NCBI RefSeq assembly: GCF_902859645.1
Contig: NZ_CADIJR010000057.1
Coordinates: forward strand, 1 to 41,106
DNA length: 41,106 bases
Source: Achromobacter insuavis
GTDB lineage: Bacteria > Pseudomonadota > Gammaproteobacteria > Burkholderiales > Burkholderiaceae_B
Reading direction: 5' to 3'
Made by a program: the position numbers and the translations under genes
Part shown: positions 34,069-41,106 of the stretch, one piece after another
How the letters are laid out: every line of letters starts with the position of its first letter
Numbering within the stretch: the first letter of the stretch is position 1
The notes under the pieces: generated by a model
Databases searched by the model: none
Told to the model about the DNA's origin: nothing
The model's input: only the letters and a program-made list of their open reading frames with translations

Positions 34069-34920
34069 TCAGGCGGCGGCCCGTTCCGCCGCTTCGACGG
34101 TGTTGACCAGCAGCATGGCGATGGTCATGGGGCCGACACCGCCCGGCACGGGGGTGATGGCGCCGGCCACCTGGCTGGCGGAGGCGAAATCGACGTCGCC
34201 GCACAGCTTGCCGTCAGCGCCGCGGTTGATGCCCACGTCGATGACGACGGCGCCGGGCTTGATCATCGAGCCGTCGATCATGCCGGGCTTGCCGGTGGCC
34301 ACCACCAGCACGTCGGCGCGGCGGGTCTGGGCCGCCAGGTCGCGGGTCTTGGAGTTGCAGATCGTGATGGTGGCGCCGGCGGCCAGCAGCAGCATGGCCA
34401 TGGGCTTGCCGACGATGTTGCTGGCGCCGACGATCACGGCCTCGGCGCCGCGCAGGGCCACGCCTTCCGATTCCAGCATCTTCATCACGCCGTAGGGCGT
34501 GCAGGGGCGGAACAGCGGCTGGCCGGTCATCAGCAGGCCGGCGTTGCTGACGTGGAAGCCGTCCACGTCCTTCTCGGCGGCGATGGCTTCGATGACCTTG
34601 TGCGCGTCCATGTGCTTGGGCAGCGGCAGCTGCACCAGGATGCCGTGGATGGACGGATCGCGGTTCAGCTTGTCGATGCGGGCCAGCAGTTCGGCCTCGG
34701 TCATGTCGGCGGGGTACTGCTCCTTGATGGAATGCAGCCCGGCCTTCTCGCACGCCGCGACCTTGTTGCGCACGTACACCTGGGAGGCGGGGTCTTCGCC
34801 CACCAGCACCACGGCCAGGCCGGGGCGGGTGCCCTTGGCGGCCAGGGCGGCGACGCGTTGGGCGACTTCTTCGCGAATGCGCTGCGACAGGGCGGCGCCG
34901 TCAATAATCCTGGCGGACAT
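34069..34920 (-). CDS. folD: Methylenetetrahydrofolate dehydrogenase/cyclohydrolase
   Basis: 283 residues, standard for FolD, from ATG 34920 ([20 protein letters not shown]); the frame extends upstream to 34983 without homology. The catalytic Lys is in [13 protein letters not shown] (Lys53), with [20 protein letters not shown] and the DVDGFH motif. The NADP site is [15 protein letters not shown], and [15 protein letters not shown] is near the C-terminus. It interconverts methylene-, methenyl- and 10-formyl-tetrahydrofolate in the cytoplasm, feeding purine, thymidylate and formyl-Met synthesis. It lies 55 bases downstream of the response-regulator gene on the same strand and might share its transcript. 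Confidence 0.97.
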   Translation of the reverse strand: MSARIIDGAALSQRIREEVAQRVAALAAKGTRPGLAVVLVGEDPASQVYVRNKVAACEKAGLHSIKEQYPADMTEAELLARIDKLNRDPSIHGILVQLPLPKHMDAHKVIEAIAAEKDVDGFHVSNAGLLMTGQPLFRPCTPYGVMKMLESEGVALRGAEAVIVGASNIVGKPMAMLLLAAGATITICNSKTRDLAAQTRRADVLVVATGKPGMIDGSMIKPGAVVIDVGINRGADGKLCGDVDFASASQVAGAITPVPGGVGPMTIAMLLVNTVEAAERAAA

Positions 34921-34975
34921 TAGGCAACCTCCGCGCGGTGCGCTACGGTATTCGCCTTGGGAACGGCCCGGCGGC

Positions 34976-35602
34976 TCATGCATGCGCCTCCGGTTTGGCC
35001 AGGGCCACTTTCATCAGGTCGGCAACAGTGGTCACTTCAAGTTTTTCCATGATGTTGGCGCGGTGCGCCTCGACGGTCTTGATGCTGATGCCGAGGTCGT
35101 CGGCGATCTGCTTGTTCAAGCGGCCGGCGACGATGCGCTCCAGCACCTGCTGCTCGCGCGCGGTCAGGCGCGCCAGCATGGCTTCGTGGTCTTTCTGGGC
35201 CTGGTGCTTGCTCACGCGCTGCGTGGCCTGCTCCAGCATGCGCGCCACGATTTCGCGCAGATCGGATTCGTTGAACGGCTTCTCGAGGAAGTCGACGGCG
35301 CCCTTCTTCATGGTCGACACGGCCATCGGCACGTCGCCGTGGCCGGTGATGAAGACGATGGGCAGCGGGGCGTTGCGGGCGATCAGTTGTTCCTGCAGTT
35401 CCAGGCCGCTCATGCCGGGCATGCGCACGTCGGCGATCAGCACGCCGATCTGGCTGGCGTCGTAGTCTTCCAGGAACGACTCGCCGCTGGCGTAGGCGCG
35501 GACGCGGTAGCCGTTGGCTTCAAGCAGCCAGCGCAGCGAATCGCGGACCGCTTCGTCGTCATCAACAATGAATACCGTGCTCGACAGGTGGGGCGTGTTC
35601 AT
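34976..35602 (-). CDS. FixJ-family response regulator (receiver + LuxR-type HTH)
   Basis: 208 residues. The receiver domain has acidic pocket Asp14-Asp15-Asp16, phosphoacceptor Asp58 ([13 protein letters not shown]), Thr86 in [12 protein letters not shown] and Lys108 in EKPF. These features, and especially [11 protein letters not shown], mark the FixJ group. A linker is followed by a LuxR/GerE HTH (residues 140-203): [40 protein letters not shown]. It is the transcriptional output partner of the sensor kinase encoded directly upstream, with which it overlaps by four bases (ATGA). Targets are unknown; the divergent aceE promoter region is a candidate. Confidence 0.95.
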   Translation of the reverse strand: MNTPHLSSTVFIVDDDEAVRDSLRWLLEANGYRVRAYASGESFLEDYDASQIGVLIADVRMPGMSGLELQEQLIARNAPLPIVFITGHGDVPMAVSTMKKGAVDFLEKPFNESDLREIVARMLEQATQRVSKHQAQKDHEAMLARLTAREQQVLERIVAGRLNKQIADDLGISIKTVEAHRANIMEKLEVTTVADLMKVALAKPEAHA

Positions 35603-37353
35603 GCGTGCAACTCCTCGGACTGATCATTCTGAGCCTGCGTCTGAGACGCAGCGCAGGGCAGGGTAAAGCGGAAAATAGTACCGCCGGCGGGGTTCGGGTC
35701 CGCCCAGAGGCGGCCGTGGTGCGATTCGATAATGGTACGGCAGATATTCAGTCCCATGCCCAGGCCCTGGGTCTTGGTGCTGAAGAAGGGTTCGAACAGG
35801 CGCTCCGGCTCGGCCAGGCCATGGCCGCGGTCGACCACCGCGACCTCGATGTGCTGCTCGTGCAGGATCACGGCCACCTTGAGCTCGTCGGACTCGCTCT
35901 TTTCCATGGCTTCCAGGCCGTTCTTGAGCAGGTTCAGCAGCACCTGTTCGATCAGGATCGGGTCGGCCAGCACGTCCGGGGCGTTCGATGGCACGAAGCT
36001 GTCGATGCGGATGCGGCGCTTGCGGGCGTCGATCTCGGCGAAGCCGATGGCGTTGTCGACGATGCGGCCGATCGCCACGCGCTGGCGGCGCGGCTCGCTG
36101 CGCTTCACGAATTCGCGGATGCGGCTGATGATCTTGCCGGCGCGCTCGGCCTGCGAGGCGGCCTTTTCCAGTGCCGGCAGCAGCATGTTGGGGCTGGTGT
36201 GGCCGGCCTTGACCAGCGCCACCGCGCCCATGCTGTAGTTGGCGATGGCGGTCAGCGGCTGGTTCAGTTCGTGCGCCAGCGACGAGGCCATCTCGCCCAT
36301 GGTGGTCAGGCGGCTGGTGAGCTGGATCTTTTCCTGCTGCACGCGCGAGGCTTCTTCGTGGCCGCGGCGCTCGGTGATGTCGCGCGCCACCTGCATGCGC
36401 ACGCGGCGGCCGTCGGTCCAGGCCAGCATGCGGTGGTGCACTTCGAACCAGCGCTGCACCGAGGGCGCGAAGACTTCCACGGATTCATCCGTGAAGCGGC
36501 CGCGGCGGCCGGCCAGCAGCTCGTCGTGGCCGCCGGTCTGGGCGCCGAACACGCGGCGGTAGGTGCGGTTGGCGAACAGCAGCTCCAGGCCGTCGTGGGT
36601 GTCGGCGGTGACCGAGATGGCGTCGTCCAGGCCTTCCAGCACCGTCATGAAACGCTCGTGCGCGGCGGTCAGGGCCTCGCGGATGCGCTTGGGCTCGGTG
36701 ATGTCGGTCATCGACGTCATCCAGCCGATCTGGTTGCCGTTGGGGTCGAGCAGCGGCGACACGTACATGCGCGCCGTGAAGCGCGAGCCGTCGCGGCGCT
36801 GGGCCTCGACTTCGAGGCCGCTGCTGGGCGTCTTGCCGGACATCAGCACGTCCAGGGTGTGCTGGTGCTGTTCATGGCGGCCCGGCACCCAGTAGGGGAA
36901 GGGCGGGCTGCGGCCGATCAGGTCGGCCTCGTTCCAGCCGATCATGCGGCAGAAGGCCGGATTGACGTAGGCGATGCGGCCTTCCATATCCAGCACGCGC
37001 ATGCCGGTGGACATGGAGTTCTCCATGGCGCGGCGGAAACCGGTCTCGGCGATCAGGGCGGCCTCGGCGGCGGAACGGAAGCGCGTATAGCGCCACAGCA
37101 TCAGCAGGCTGATGACGATCACGCACGACAGCGCCAGCACCACCCAGATCAGGCGCTGCTGCCGCATTTCCTGGTCGATGGTCACGAACATGACGCTGTC
37201 GTCATGGATGCGCTGCAACCAGAAGAACACCCCCATCACACAGATATAGAGGATCAGCACCATCGCGGGCGTGACCCAGTACACCCCGCGTCGGCGCGTG
37301 CGGGCGTGGTCGTGGAACGGCGTGGGTATATTGGACTTGGGCGCGCTGGACAT
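35599..37353 (-). CDS. PAS-domain sensor histidine kinase, FixL/DctB-like
   Basis: 584 residues from ATG 37353 (MSSAPKSNIP); ATG 37380 would add nine residues, and no start has a clear ribosome site. Two membrane helices (about 25-47 and 68-88) flank a short periplasmic loop of about 20 residues. Two PAS domains follow (about 105-222, with FRRAMENSMSTGMRVLDMEG and a PAC segment DGSRFTARMYVSPL; and about 232-330). The HisKA H-box has phospho-His361 in SSLAHELNQPLTAIANY, then a HATPase with N-box LNLLKNGLEAME and G-boxes DRGHGL and GLGMGLNICRTI. This is the FixL/DctB-type HPK4 layout. The small periplasmic loop suggests sensing in the membrane or by the PAS domains, for example redox, oxygen or a cytoplasmic ligand. 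It phosphorylates the FixJ-like partner. Divergent from aceE. Confidence 0.93.
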   Translation of the reverse strand: MSSAPKSNIPTPFHDHARTRRRGVYWVTPAMVLILYICVMGVFFWLQRIHDDSVMFVTIDQEMRQQRLIWVVLALSCVIVISLLMLWRYTRFRSAAEAALIAETGFRRAMENSMSTGMRVLDMEGRIAYVNPAFCRMIGWNEADLIGRSPPFPYWVPGRHEQHQHTLDVLMSGKTPSSGLEVEAQRRDGSRFTARMYVSPLLDPNGNQIGWMTSMTDITEPKRIREALTAAHERFMTVLEGLDDAISVTADTHDGLELLFANRTYRRVFGAQTGGHDELLAGRRGRFTDESVEVFAPSVQRWFEVHHRMLAWTDGRRVRMQVARDITERRGHEEASRVQQEKIQLTSRLTTMGEMASSLAHELNQPLTAIANYSMGAVALVKAGHTSPNMLLPALEKAASQAERAGKIISRIREFVKRSEPRRQRVAIGRIVDNAIGFAEIDARKRRIRIDSFVPSNAPDVLADPILIEQVLLNLLKNGLEAMEKSESDELKVAVILHEQHIEVAVVDRGHGLAEPERLFEPFFSTKTQGLGMGLNICRTIIESHHGRLWADPNPAGGTIFRFTLPCAASQTQAQNDQSEELHA

Positions 37354-37519
37354 GGAATTCGGGCCGGATAGACCGGGCATTTTAGTGCGTGTCGGCGGGG
37401 AATTGCCGGGAATCAAGCCCGTCGGAAGGGGGATGGGCTAAAAAAGTGCCTTCCGTTCTTTTCAGCTTGCGTTCATATTTTCGCATTATGAAATGCCGTA
37501 CCGCAACATGAAATTTTCC

Positions 37520-37549
37520 TTGCGACCGGTTAATCTTCTTTCTTAGAAT
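37520..37549 (+). promoter_or_regulatory. Sigma70-type promoter for aceE
   Basis: TTGCGA (-35, four of six consensus bases) and TAGAAT (-10, five of six) are separated by 18 bp. Transcription would begin near 37556, about 155 bases before the aceE ATG. It lies in the AT-rich part of the divergent region. Confidence 0.55.
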
Positions 37550-37615
37550 GCCGGCTGATAGGGAAACCGCTCCCGAGTAGCTGGTCTCTAGCACAACACC
37601 CCGACCCATGCATGG

Positions 37616-37646
37616 CATGGTAGCCCGGATGATCCCGACTACCATG
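37616..37646. repeat. Inverted repeat in the aceE leader
   Basis: CATGGTAG and CTACCATG are exact inverted copies 15 bp apart, embedded in a wider CATGCATGGCATGG ... CCATGGCATG context that gives alternative pairings. By position it is downstream of the predicted aceE promoter, so it could be a repressor operator or an RNA hairpin. Confidence 0.6.
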
Positions 37647-37710
37647 GCATGTCCGCGAGTAGATAAATAAGCGGGTGTGGTCACGAACGAACCCCAACAG
37701 GAGACACACG

Positions 37711-40419
37711 ATGTCCTCTTTCGCCCAGGCTGGCGCCGTGCAGGCTGCCAACGACGAAGACACCCTAGAAACCCAGGAGTGGCTCGAAGCCCTGGCGGCA
37801 GTCCTTGATCGCGAAGGACCGCAGCGCGCGCACTACCTGCTGGAACGCCTGATCGACGAAGCCCGTCGTTCCGGCGCCCACATCCCGTTCTCGCCCAACA
37901 CCGCTTACGTCAACACGATTCCGCCCGGCCTGGAGCCGGCGCATCCGGGCAACCTGGAACTGGAATCGCGCATCCGCTCGTACGTGCGCTGGAACGCCAT
38001 GGCCATGGTGGTCAAGGCCAACAAGCACAACCCGCCGGACGGCGGCGACCTGGGCGGCCACATCGCCTCCTTCGCCTCGCTGGCCACCATGATCGGCTGC
38101 GGCCAGAACCACTTCTGGCACGCCGAGAACGAAAACCACGGCGGCGACCTGGTCTACTTCCAGGGCCACACCTCGCCCGGCATGTACGGCCGCGCCTACC
38201 TCGAAGGCCGCCTGACCGAAGAACAGCTGAACCACTTCCGCCAGGAAGTGGACGGCAAGGGCCTGTCCTCGTACCCGCATCCGAAGCTGATGCCGGACTT
38301 CTGGCAGTTCCCCACGGTGTCGATGGGCCTGGGCCCGCTGATGGCCATCTACCAGGCCCGCTTCCTCAAGTACCTGCACGCCCGCGGCATCGCCGACACC
38401 AGCAAGCGCAAGGTCTGGGTGTTCTGCGGCGACGGCGAAATGGACGAACCCGAGTCGCTCGGCGCCATCGCCCTGGCCGCCCGTGAAAAGCTCGACAACC
38501 TGATCTTCGTCATCAACTGCAACCTGCAGCGCCTGGACGGTCCGGTGCGCGGCAACGGCAAGATCATCCAGGAACTGGAAGGCGACTTCCGCGGTTCGGG
38601 CTGGAACGTGATCAAGCTGATCTGGGGCGGCTACTGGGATCCGCTGCTGGCGCACGACAAGGAAGGCATCCTGCGCAAGATCATGGAAGACACCGTCGAC
38701 GGCGAGTACCAGGCGTACAAGGCCAACGACGGCAAGTTCGTGCGCGAGCATTTCTTCGGCAAGCACCCCAAGCTGCTGGAAGCCGTGTCGCGTATGAGCG
38801 ACGAGGACATCTGGCGCCTGAACCGTGGCGGCCACGATCCGCACAAGGTGTTCGCCGCCTTCGACTCGGCCTCCAAGCATGAAGGCCAGCCGACCGTGAT
38901 CCTGGCCAAGACCATCAAGGGCTACGGCATGGGCCACGTGGGCCAGGCCAAGAACCCGACCCACCAGCAGAAGAAGCTGGAGCTGGATTCGATCCGCGAA
39001 TTCCGCGATCGCTTCGGCATCCCCATCCCGGACGACCAATTGGCCGACCTGCCGTACTTCAAGCCGGCGGAAGACTCGCCCGAAATGAAGTACCTGCACG
39101 AGCGCCGCGCCGCGCTGGGCGGCTACCTGCCGCGCCGCCGCGCCAAGGCCGACGAGCAACTGCAGGCCCCCGCGCTGGACGCCTTCAAGGCCGTGCTGGA
39201 GCCCACCGCCGAAGGCCGTGAGATCTCCACCACCCAGGCCTTCGTGCGCATCCTGAACCAGGTGCTGCGCGACAAGCAGCTGGGCCCGCGCGTCGTGCCG
39301 ATCCTGGCCGACGAATCGCGCACGTTCGGCATGGAAGGCCTGTTCCGCCAGATCGGCATCTACGCGCCGGAAGGCCAGAAGTACGTGCCGGTCGACAAGG
39401 ACCAGGTCATGTACTACAAGGAAGCGGCCGACGGCCAGCTTCTGCAGGAAGGCATCAACGAAGCGGGCGCGATGAGCTCGTGGATTGCGGCGGCCACGTC
39501 GTACTCCTCGAACAACCGCATCATGATCCCGTTCTTCATCTACTACTCGATGTTCGGGTTCCAGCGCATCGGCGACCTGGCCTGGGCCGCCGGCGACATG
39601 CAGGCGCGCGGCTTCCTGCTGGGCGGCACCGCCGGGCGCACCACGCTCAACGGCGAAGGCCTGCAGCACGAAGACGGCCACAGCCATATCCTGGCCTCGA
39701 CCATCCCCAACTGCGTCTCGTACGACCCGACCTTCGGCCACGAACTGGCCGTGATCATCCAGCATGGCCTCAAGCGCATGGTGGAAGACCAGGAAAACGT
39801 CTACTACTACCTGACGGTGATGAACGAAAACTACCCGCAGCCTGGCCTGACCGCCGGCGACGAGGAAGGCATCATCAAGGGCATGTACAAGCTCAAGTCG
39901 CATGGCAAGGGCAAGAACCGCGTGCAGCTGATGGGCTCGGGCACGATCCTGCGCGAAGTCATGGCCGCCCAGGAACTGCTGGAAGCCGACTGGGGCGTGG
40001 CCTCGGATCTGTGGAGCGTCACCAGCTTCACCGAACTGCGCCGCAACGGCCTGGACGCCGAGCGCCACAACATGCTGCACCCCGACGAGAAGAAGCCGCA
40101 GGTGGCCTACGTCACGGAACAGCTGGCCAAGACGGAAGGCCCGATCATCGCGTCGACCGACTATATGAAGCTGTTTGCTGACCAGATCCGTCCGTTCGTG
40201 CCCAAGGGCCGCGAATACAAGGTGCTGGGCACCGACGGTTTCGGCCGTTCGGATTTCCGCGCCAAGCTGCGTGAGCACTTCGAAGTGGACCGCCACTTCG
40301 TCGTGGTCGCCGCGCTGCGCGCGCTGGCCGACGAAGGCAAGGTGCCGGTTGCCAAGGTGGCCGAGGCCATCAAGAAGTACGGCATCAACCCGAACAAAGC
40401 CAACCCGCAATACGCCTGA
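37711..40419 (+). CDS. aceE: Pyruvate dehydrogenase E1 component (homodimeric)
   Basis: 902 residues, typical of the single-chain homodimeric E1. ATG 37711 has AGGAGA about seven bases upstream. It starts MSSFAQAGAVQAANDEDTLE, then ETQEWLEALAAVLDREGPQR. The thiamine diphosphate motif is VFCGDGEMDEPESLGAIALA running to NLIFVINCNLQRLDGPV (about residues 236-275). Others are LGGHIASFASLATMIGCGQN with NHFWHAENE, and GTAGRTTLNGEGLQHEDGHS in the pyrimidine domain. It decarboxylates pyruvate and passes the acetyl group to lipoyl-E2 (aceF, 12 bases downstream). Regulation may involve the leader hairpin and the divergent two-component system (inference). Confidence 0.98.
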   Translation: MSSFAQAGAVQAANDEDTLETQEWLEALAAVLDREGPQRAHYLLERLIDEARRSGAHIPFSPNTAYVNTIPPGLEPAHPGNLELESRIRSYVRWNAMAMVVKANKHNPPDGGDLGGHIASFASLATMIGCGQNHFWHAENENHGGDLVYFQGHTSPGMYGRAYLEGRLTEEQLNHFRQEVDGKGLSSYPHPKLMPDFWQFPTVSMGLGPLMAIYQARFLKYLHARGIADTSKRKVWVFCGDGEMDEPESLGAIALAAREKLDNLIFVINCNLQRLDGPVRGNGKIIQELEGDFRGSGWNVIKLIWGGYWDPLLAHDKEGILRKIMEDTVDGEYQAYKANDGKFVREHFFGKHPKLLEAVSRMSDEDIWRLNRGGHDPHKVFAAFDSASKHEGQPTVILAKTIKGYGMGHVGQAKNPTHQQKKLELDSIREFRDRFGIPIPDDQLADLPYFKPAEDSPEMKYLHERRAALGGYLPRRRAKADEQLQAPALDAFKAVLEPTAEGREISTTQAFVRILNQVLRDKQLGPRVVPILADESRTFGMEGLFRQIGIYAPEGQKYVPVDKDQVMYYKEAADGQLLQEGINEAGAMSSWIAAATSYSSNNRIMIPFFIYYSMFGFQRIGDLAWAAGDMQARGFLLGGTAGRTTLNGEGLQHEDGHSHILASTIPNCVSYDPTFGHELAVIIQHGLKRMVEDQENVYYYLTVMNENYPQPGLTAGDEEGIIKGMYKLKSHGKGKNRVQLMGSGTILREVMAAQELLEADWGVASDLWSVTSFTELRRNGLDAERHNMLHPDEKKPQVAYVTEQLAKTEGPIIASTDYMKLFADQIRPFVPKGREYKVLGTDGFGRSDFRAKLREHFEVDRHFVVVAALRALADEGKVPVAKVAEAIKKYGINPNKANPQYA

Positions 40420-40431
40420 GGGTAAAGAGAC

Positions 40432-41106
40432 ATGAGCAACGTCGTGCAAATCAAGGTTCCCGACATCGGCGACTTCAAGGAAGTGGAAGTCATTGAAGTG
40501 CTGGTGGCGGTGGGCGACACGATCAAGGCCGAGCAGAGCCTGATTACCGTCGAGTCCGACAAGGCTTCGATGGAAATTCCCGCCTCGCAGGGCGGGGTGG
40601 TGAAGTCGATCGCGGTCAAGGTCGGCGACAAGGTCGCCGAAGGCGCCGTGGTGCTCGAGGTGGAAGCGGCCGATGCCGCCGCCGCTCCGGCCGCCAAGGA
40701 AGAACCCAAGGCCGAAGCCCCCAGGCAGGCTGCCGCCGCCGCGCCCGCCGCCAAGGCCGAGGCCGCCGCGCCGGCCACCAGCAGCGGTCCGGTCGAGATC
40801 GAAGTGCCGGACATCGGCGACTTCAAGGAAGTGGAAGTCATCGAAGTCATGGTCGCCGTCGGCGACACCATCAAGGCCGAGCAGAGCCTGATCACCGTCG
40901 AGTCCGACAAGGCCTCGATGGAGATCCCGGCCTCGCAGGGCGGCGTGGTCAAGGAAGTGAAGGTCAAGGTTGGCGACAAGGTCGCCAAGGGTTCGATCGT
41001 GGTCGTGGTGGAAGGCAGCGCGCCCGCCGCCGCGCCGGCCGCCAAGGCCGAAGCCGCGCCGGCCAAGGAGCAGGCGCCGGCCGCCAAGGCCGAGGCGCCG
41101 GCTGCC
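40432..41106 (+). CDS. aceF: Dihydrolipoamide acetyltransferase E2, N-terminal part (cut by window edge)
   Basis: 225 residues are visible, in frame to the last base of the window. There are two lipoyl domains: residues 4-80 with lipoylation site Lys44 in [10 protein letters not shown], and residues 120-197 with Lys160 in the same motif. Each is followed by a flexible Ala/Pro/Lys/Glu linker ([34 protein letters not shown]). The two domains are almost identical in protein and DNA. The E1/E3-binding domain and catalytic core lie beyond the edge. E2 carries acetyl groups from AceE to coenzyme A. The gene begins 12 bases after the aceE stop, so they form one transcript. Confidence 0.97.
   Translation, partial: MSNVVQIKVPDIGDFKEVEVIEVLVAVGDTIKAEQSLITVESDKASMEIPASQGGVVKSIAVKVGDKVAEGAVVLEVEAADAAAAPAAKEEPKAEAPRQAAAAAPAAKAEAAAPATSSGPVEIEVPDIGDFKEVEVIEVMVAVGDTIKAEQSLITVESDKASMEIPASQGGVVKEVKVKVGDKVAKGSIVVVVEGSAPAAAPAAKAEAAPAKEQAPAAKAEAPAA
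40459..41000 (+). repeat. Tandem duplication of the lipoyl-domain coding segment
   Basis: About 150 bases from 40459 recur from 40807 with only scattered, mostly third-position changes (offset 348 bases). The shared block covers CGACATCGGCGACTTCAAGG through the lipoyl-Lys codon and beyond. The copies encode near-identical lipoyl domains of AceF. Confidence 0.85.

Larger units (their letters stand above)
37381..37710. promoter_or_regulatory. Divergent control region between the sensor kinase and aceE
   Basis: 330 bp with no supported gene, AT-richer than its surroundings. It contains a good sigma70-like promoter for aceE (37520-37549) and, in the resulting ~155-nt leader, an inverted repeat CATGGTAG (37616-37623) / CTACCATG (37639-37646) flanked by further CATGG copies. 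AGGAGA at 37699-37704 is the aceE ribosome site. A 155-nt leader is longer than needed and may be regulatory. Confidence 0.55.

Noticed and set aside
37765-40449. 894-codon open frame antisense to aceE
   Set aside because: Codon-bias shadow of aceE; no recognisable domain, no ribosome site, and it spans the aceE stop and the aceF start.
40161-41087. Ala/Ser/Thr-rich antisense frame resembling a repeat surface protein
   Set aside because: It arises from the reverse complement of the aceF lipoyl linkers and repeats; not a gene.
1-41106. Mobile elements, CRISPR arrays, tRNA or rRNA genes
   Set aside because: No transposase or integrase frame, terminal inverted repeats, spaced direct repeats or tRNA-like cloverleaf sequence was seen on either strand.

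Overview
The window is very GC-rich (about 70% by eye), has almost no intergenic waste and no IS elements, tRNAs, rRNAs or CRISPR arrays. Gene content and protein style point to a beta-proteobacterium of the family Alcaligenaceae, most likely Achromobacter or a close Bordetella relative. The main clues are a LysR regulator divergent from a MexAB-OprM-type RND pump laid out like Achromobacter AxyABM, and an aceE-aceF locus whose E2 has two lipoyl domains. This assignment is an inference from the sequence alone.

Layout. 1-4460 (minus): a type II secretion operon reading gspC-G-H-I-J-K-L-M, cut by the left edge inside gspM. gspD, gspE and gspF are not in the window. 4724-9131 (plus), divergent from gspC: a phosphodiesterase-fold lipoprotein with a LamG-like C-terminus, a 57-residue lipoprotein with a matching leader, and a Tat-exported phospholipase C. 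These are plausible clients of the secretion system next door. 9174-9217: a terminator. 9237-17190: a LysR regulator divergent from a gamma-glutamyltransferase-family gene and a complete Gsi/Dpp-like peptide ABC importer (binding protein, two permeases, one double ATPase), with an internal terminator after the binding protein. 17313-17849: yaeQ. 18020-20903: a TetR-SDR-MFS cassette with a 24-bp perfect palindrome between tetR and the SDR gene and a degenerate copy in front of tetR. 20923-22407: ubiC (minus) and an RluF-like pseudouridine synthase (plus). 22497-29616: a LysR regulator divergent from the RND efflux operon (adaptor, pump, outer-membrane factor), closed by a strong bidirectional terminator. 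29691-31659: a GlsB/YeaQ-type membrane protein, a SCO1/SenC copper protein and a divergent methyltransferase-like gene. 31803-37353 (minus): prlC, folD, a FixJ-type response regulator and a PAS-containing histidine kinase. 37711-41106 (plus): aceE and the start of aceF, divergent from the kinase.

The genes fall into four working units: (i) protein secretion and extracellular phospholipid/phosphoester breakdown; (ii) uptake and hydrolysis of gamma-glutamyl or other small peptides; (iii) drug or xenobiotic response (TetR-SDR-MFS and LysR-RND); (iv) housekeeping metabolism (ubiquinone, one-carbon units, pyruvate dehydrogenase) with an adjacent two-component system. I found no unambiguously new defence or mobile system. 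The most unusual items are the phosphodiesterase-like lipoprotein whose metal-ligand motifs look degenerate, its tiny twin lipoprotein, and several strong unassigned palindromes.
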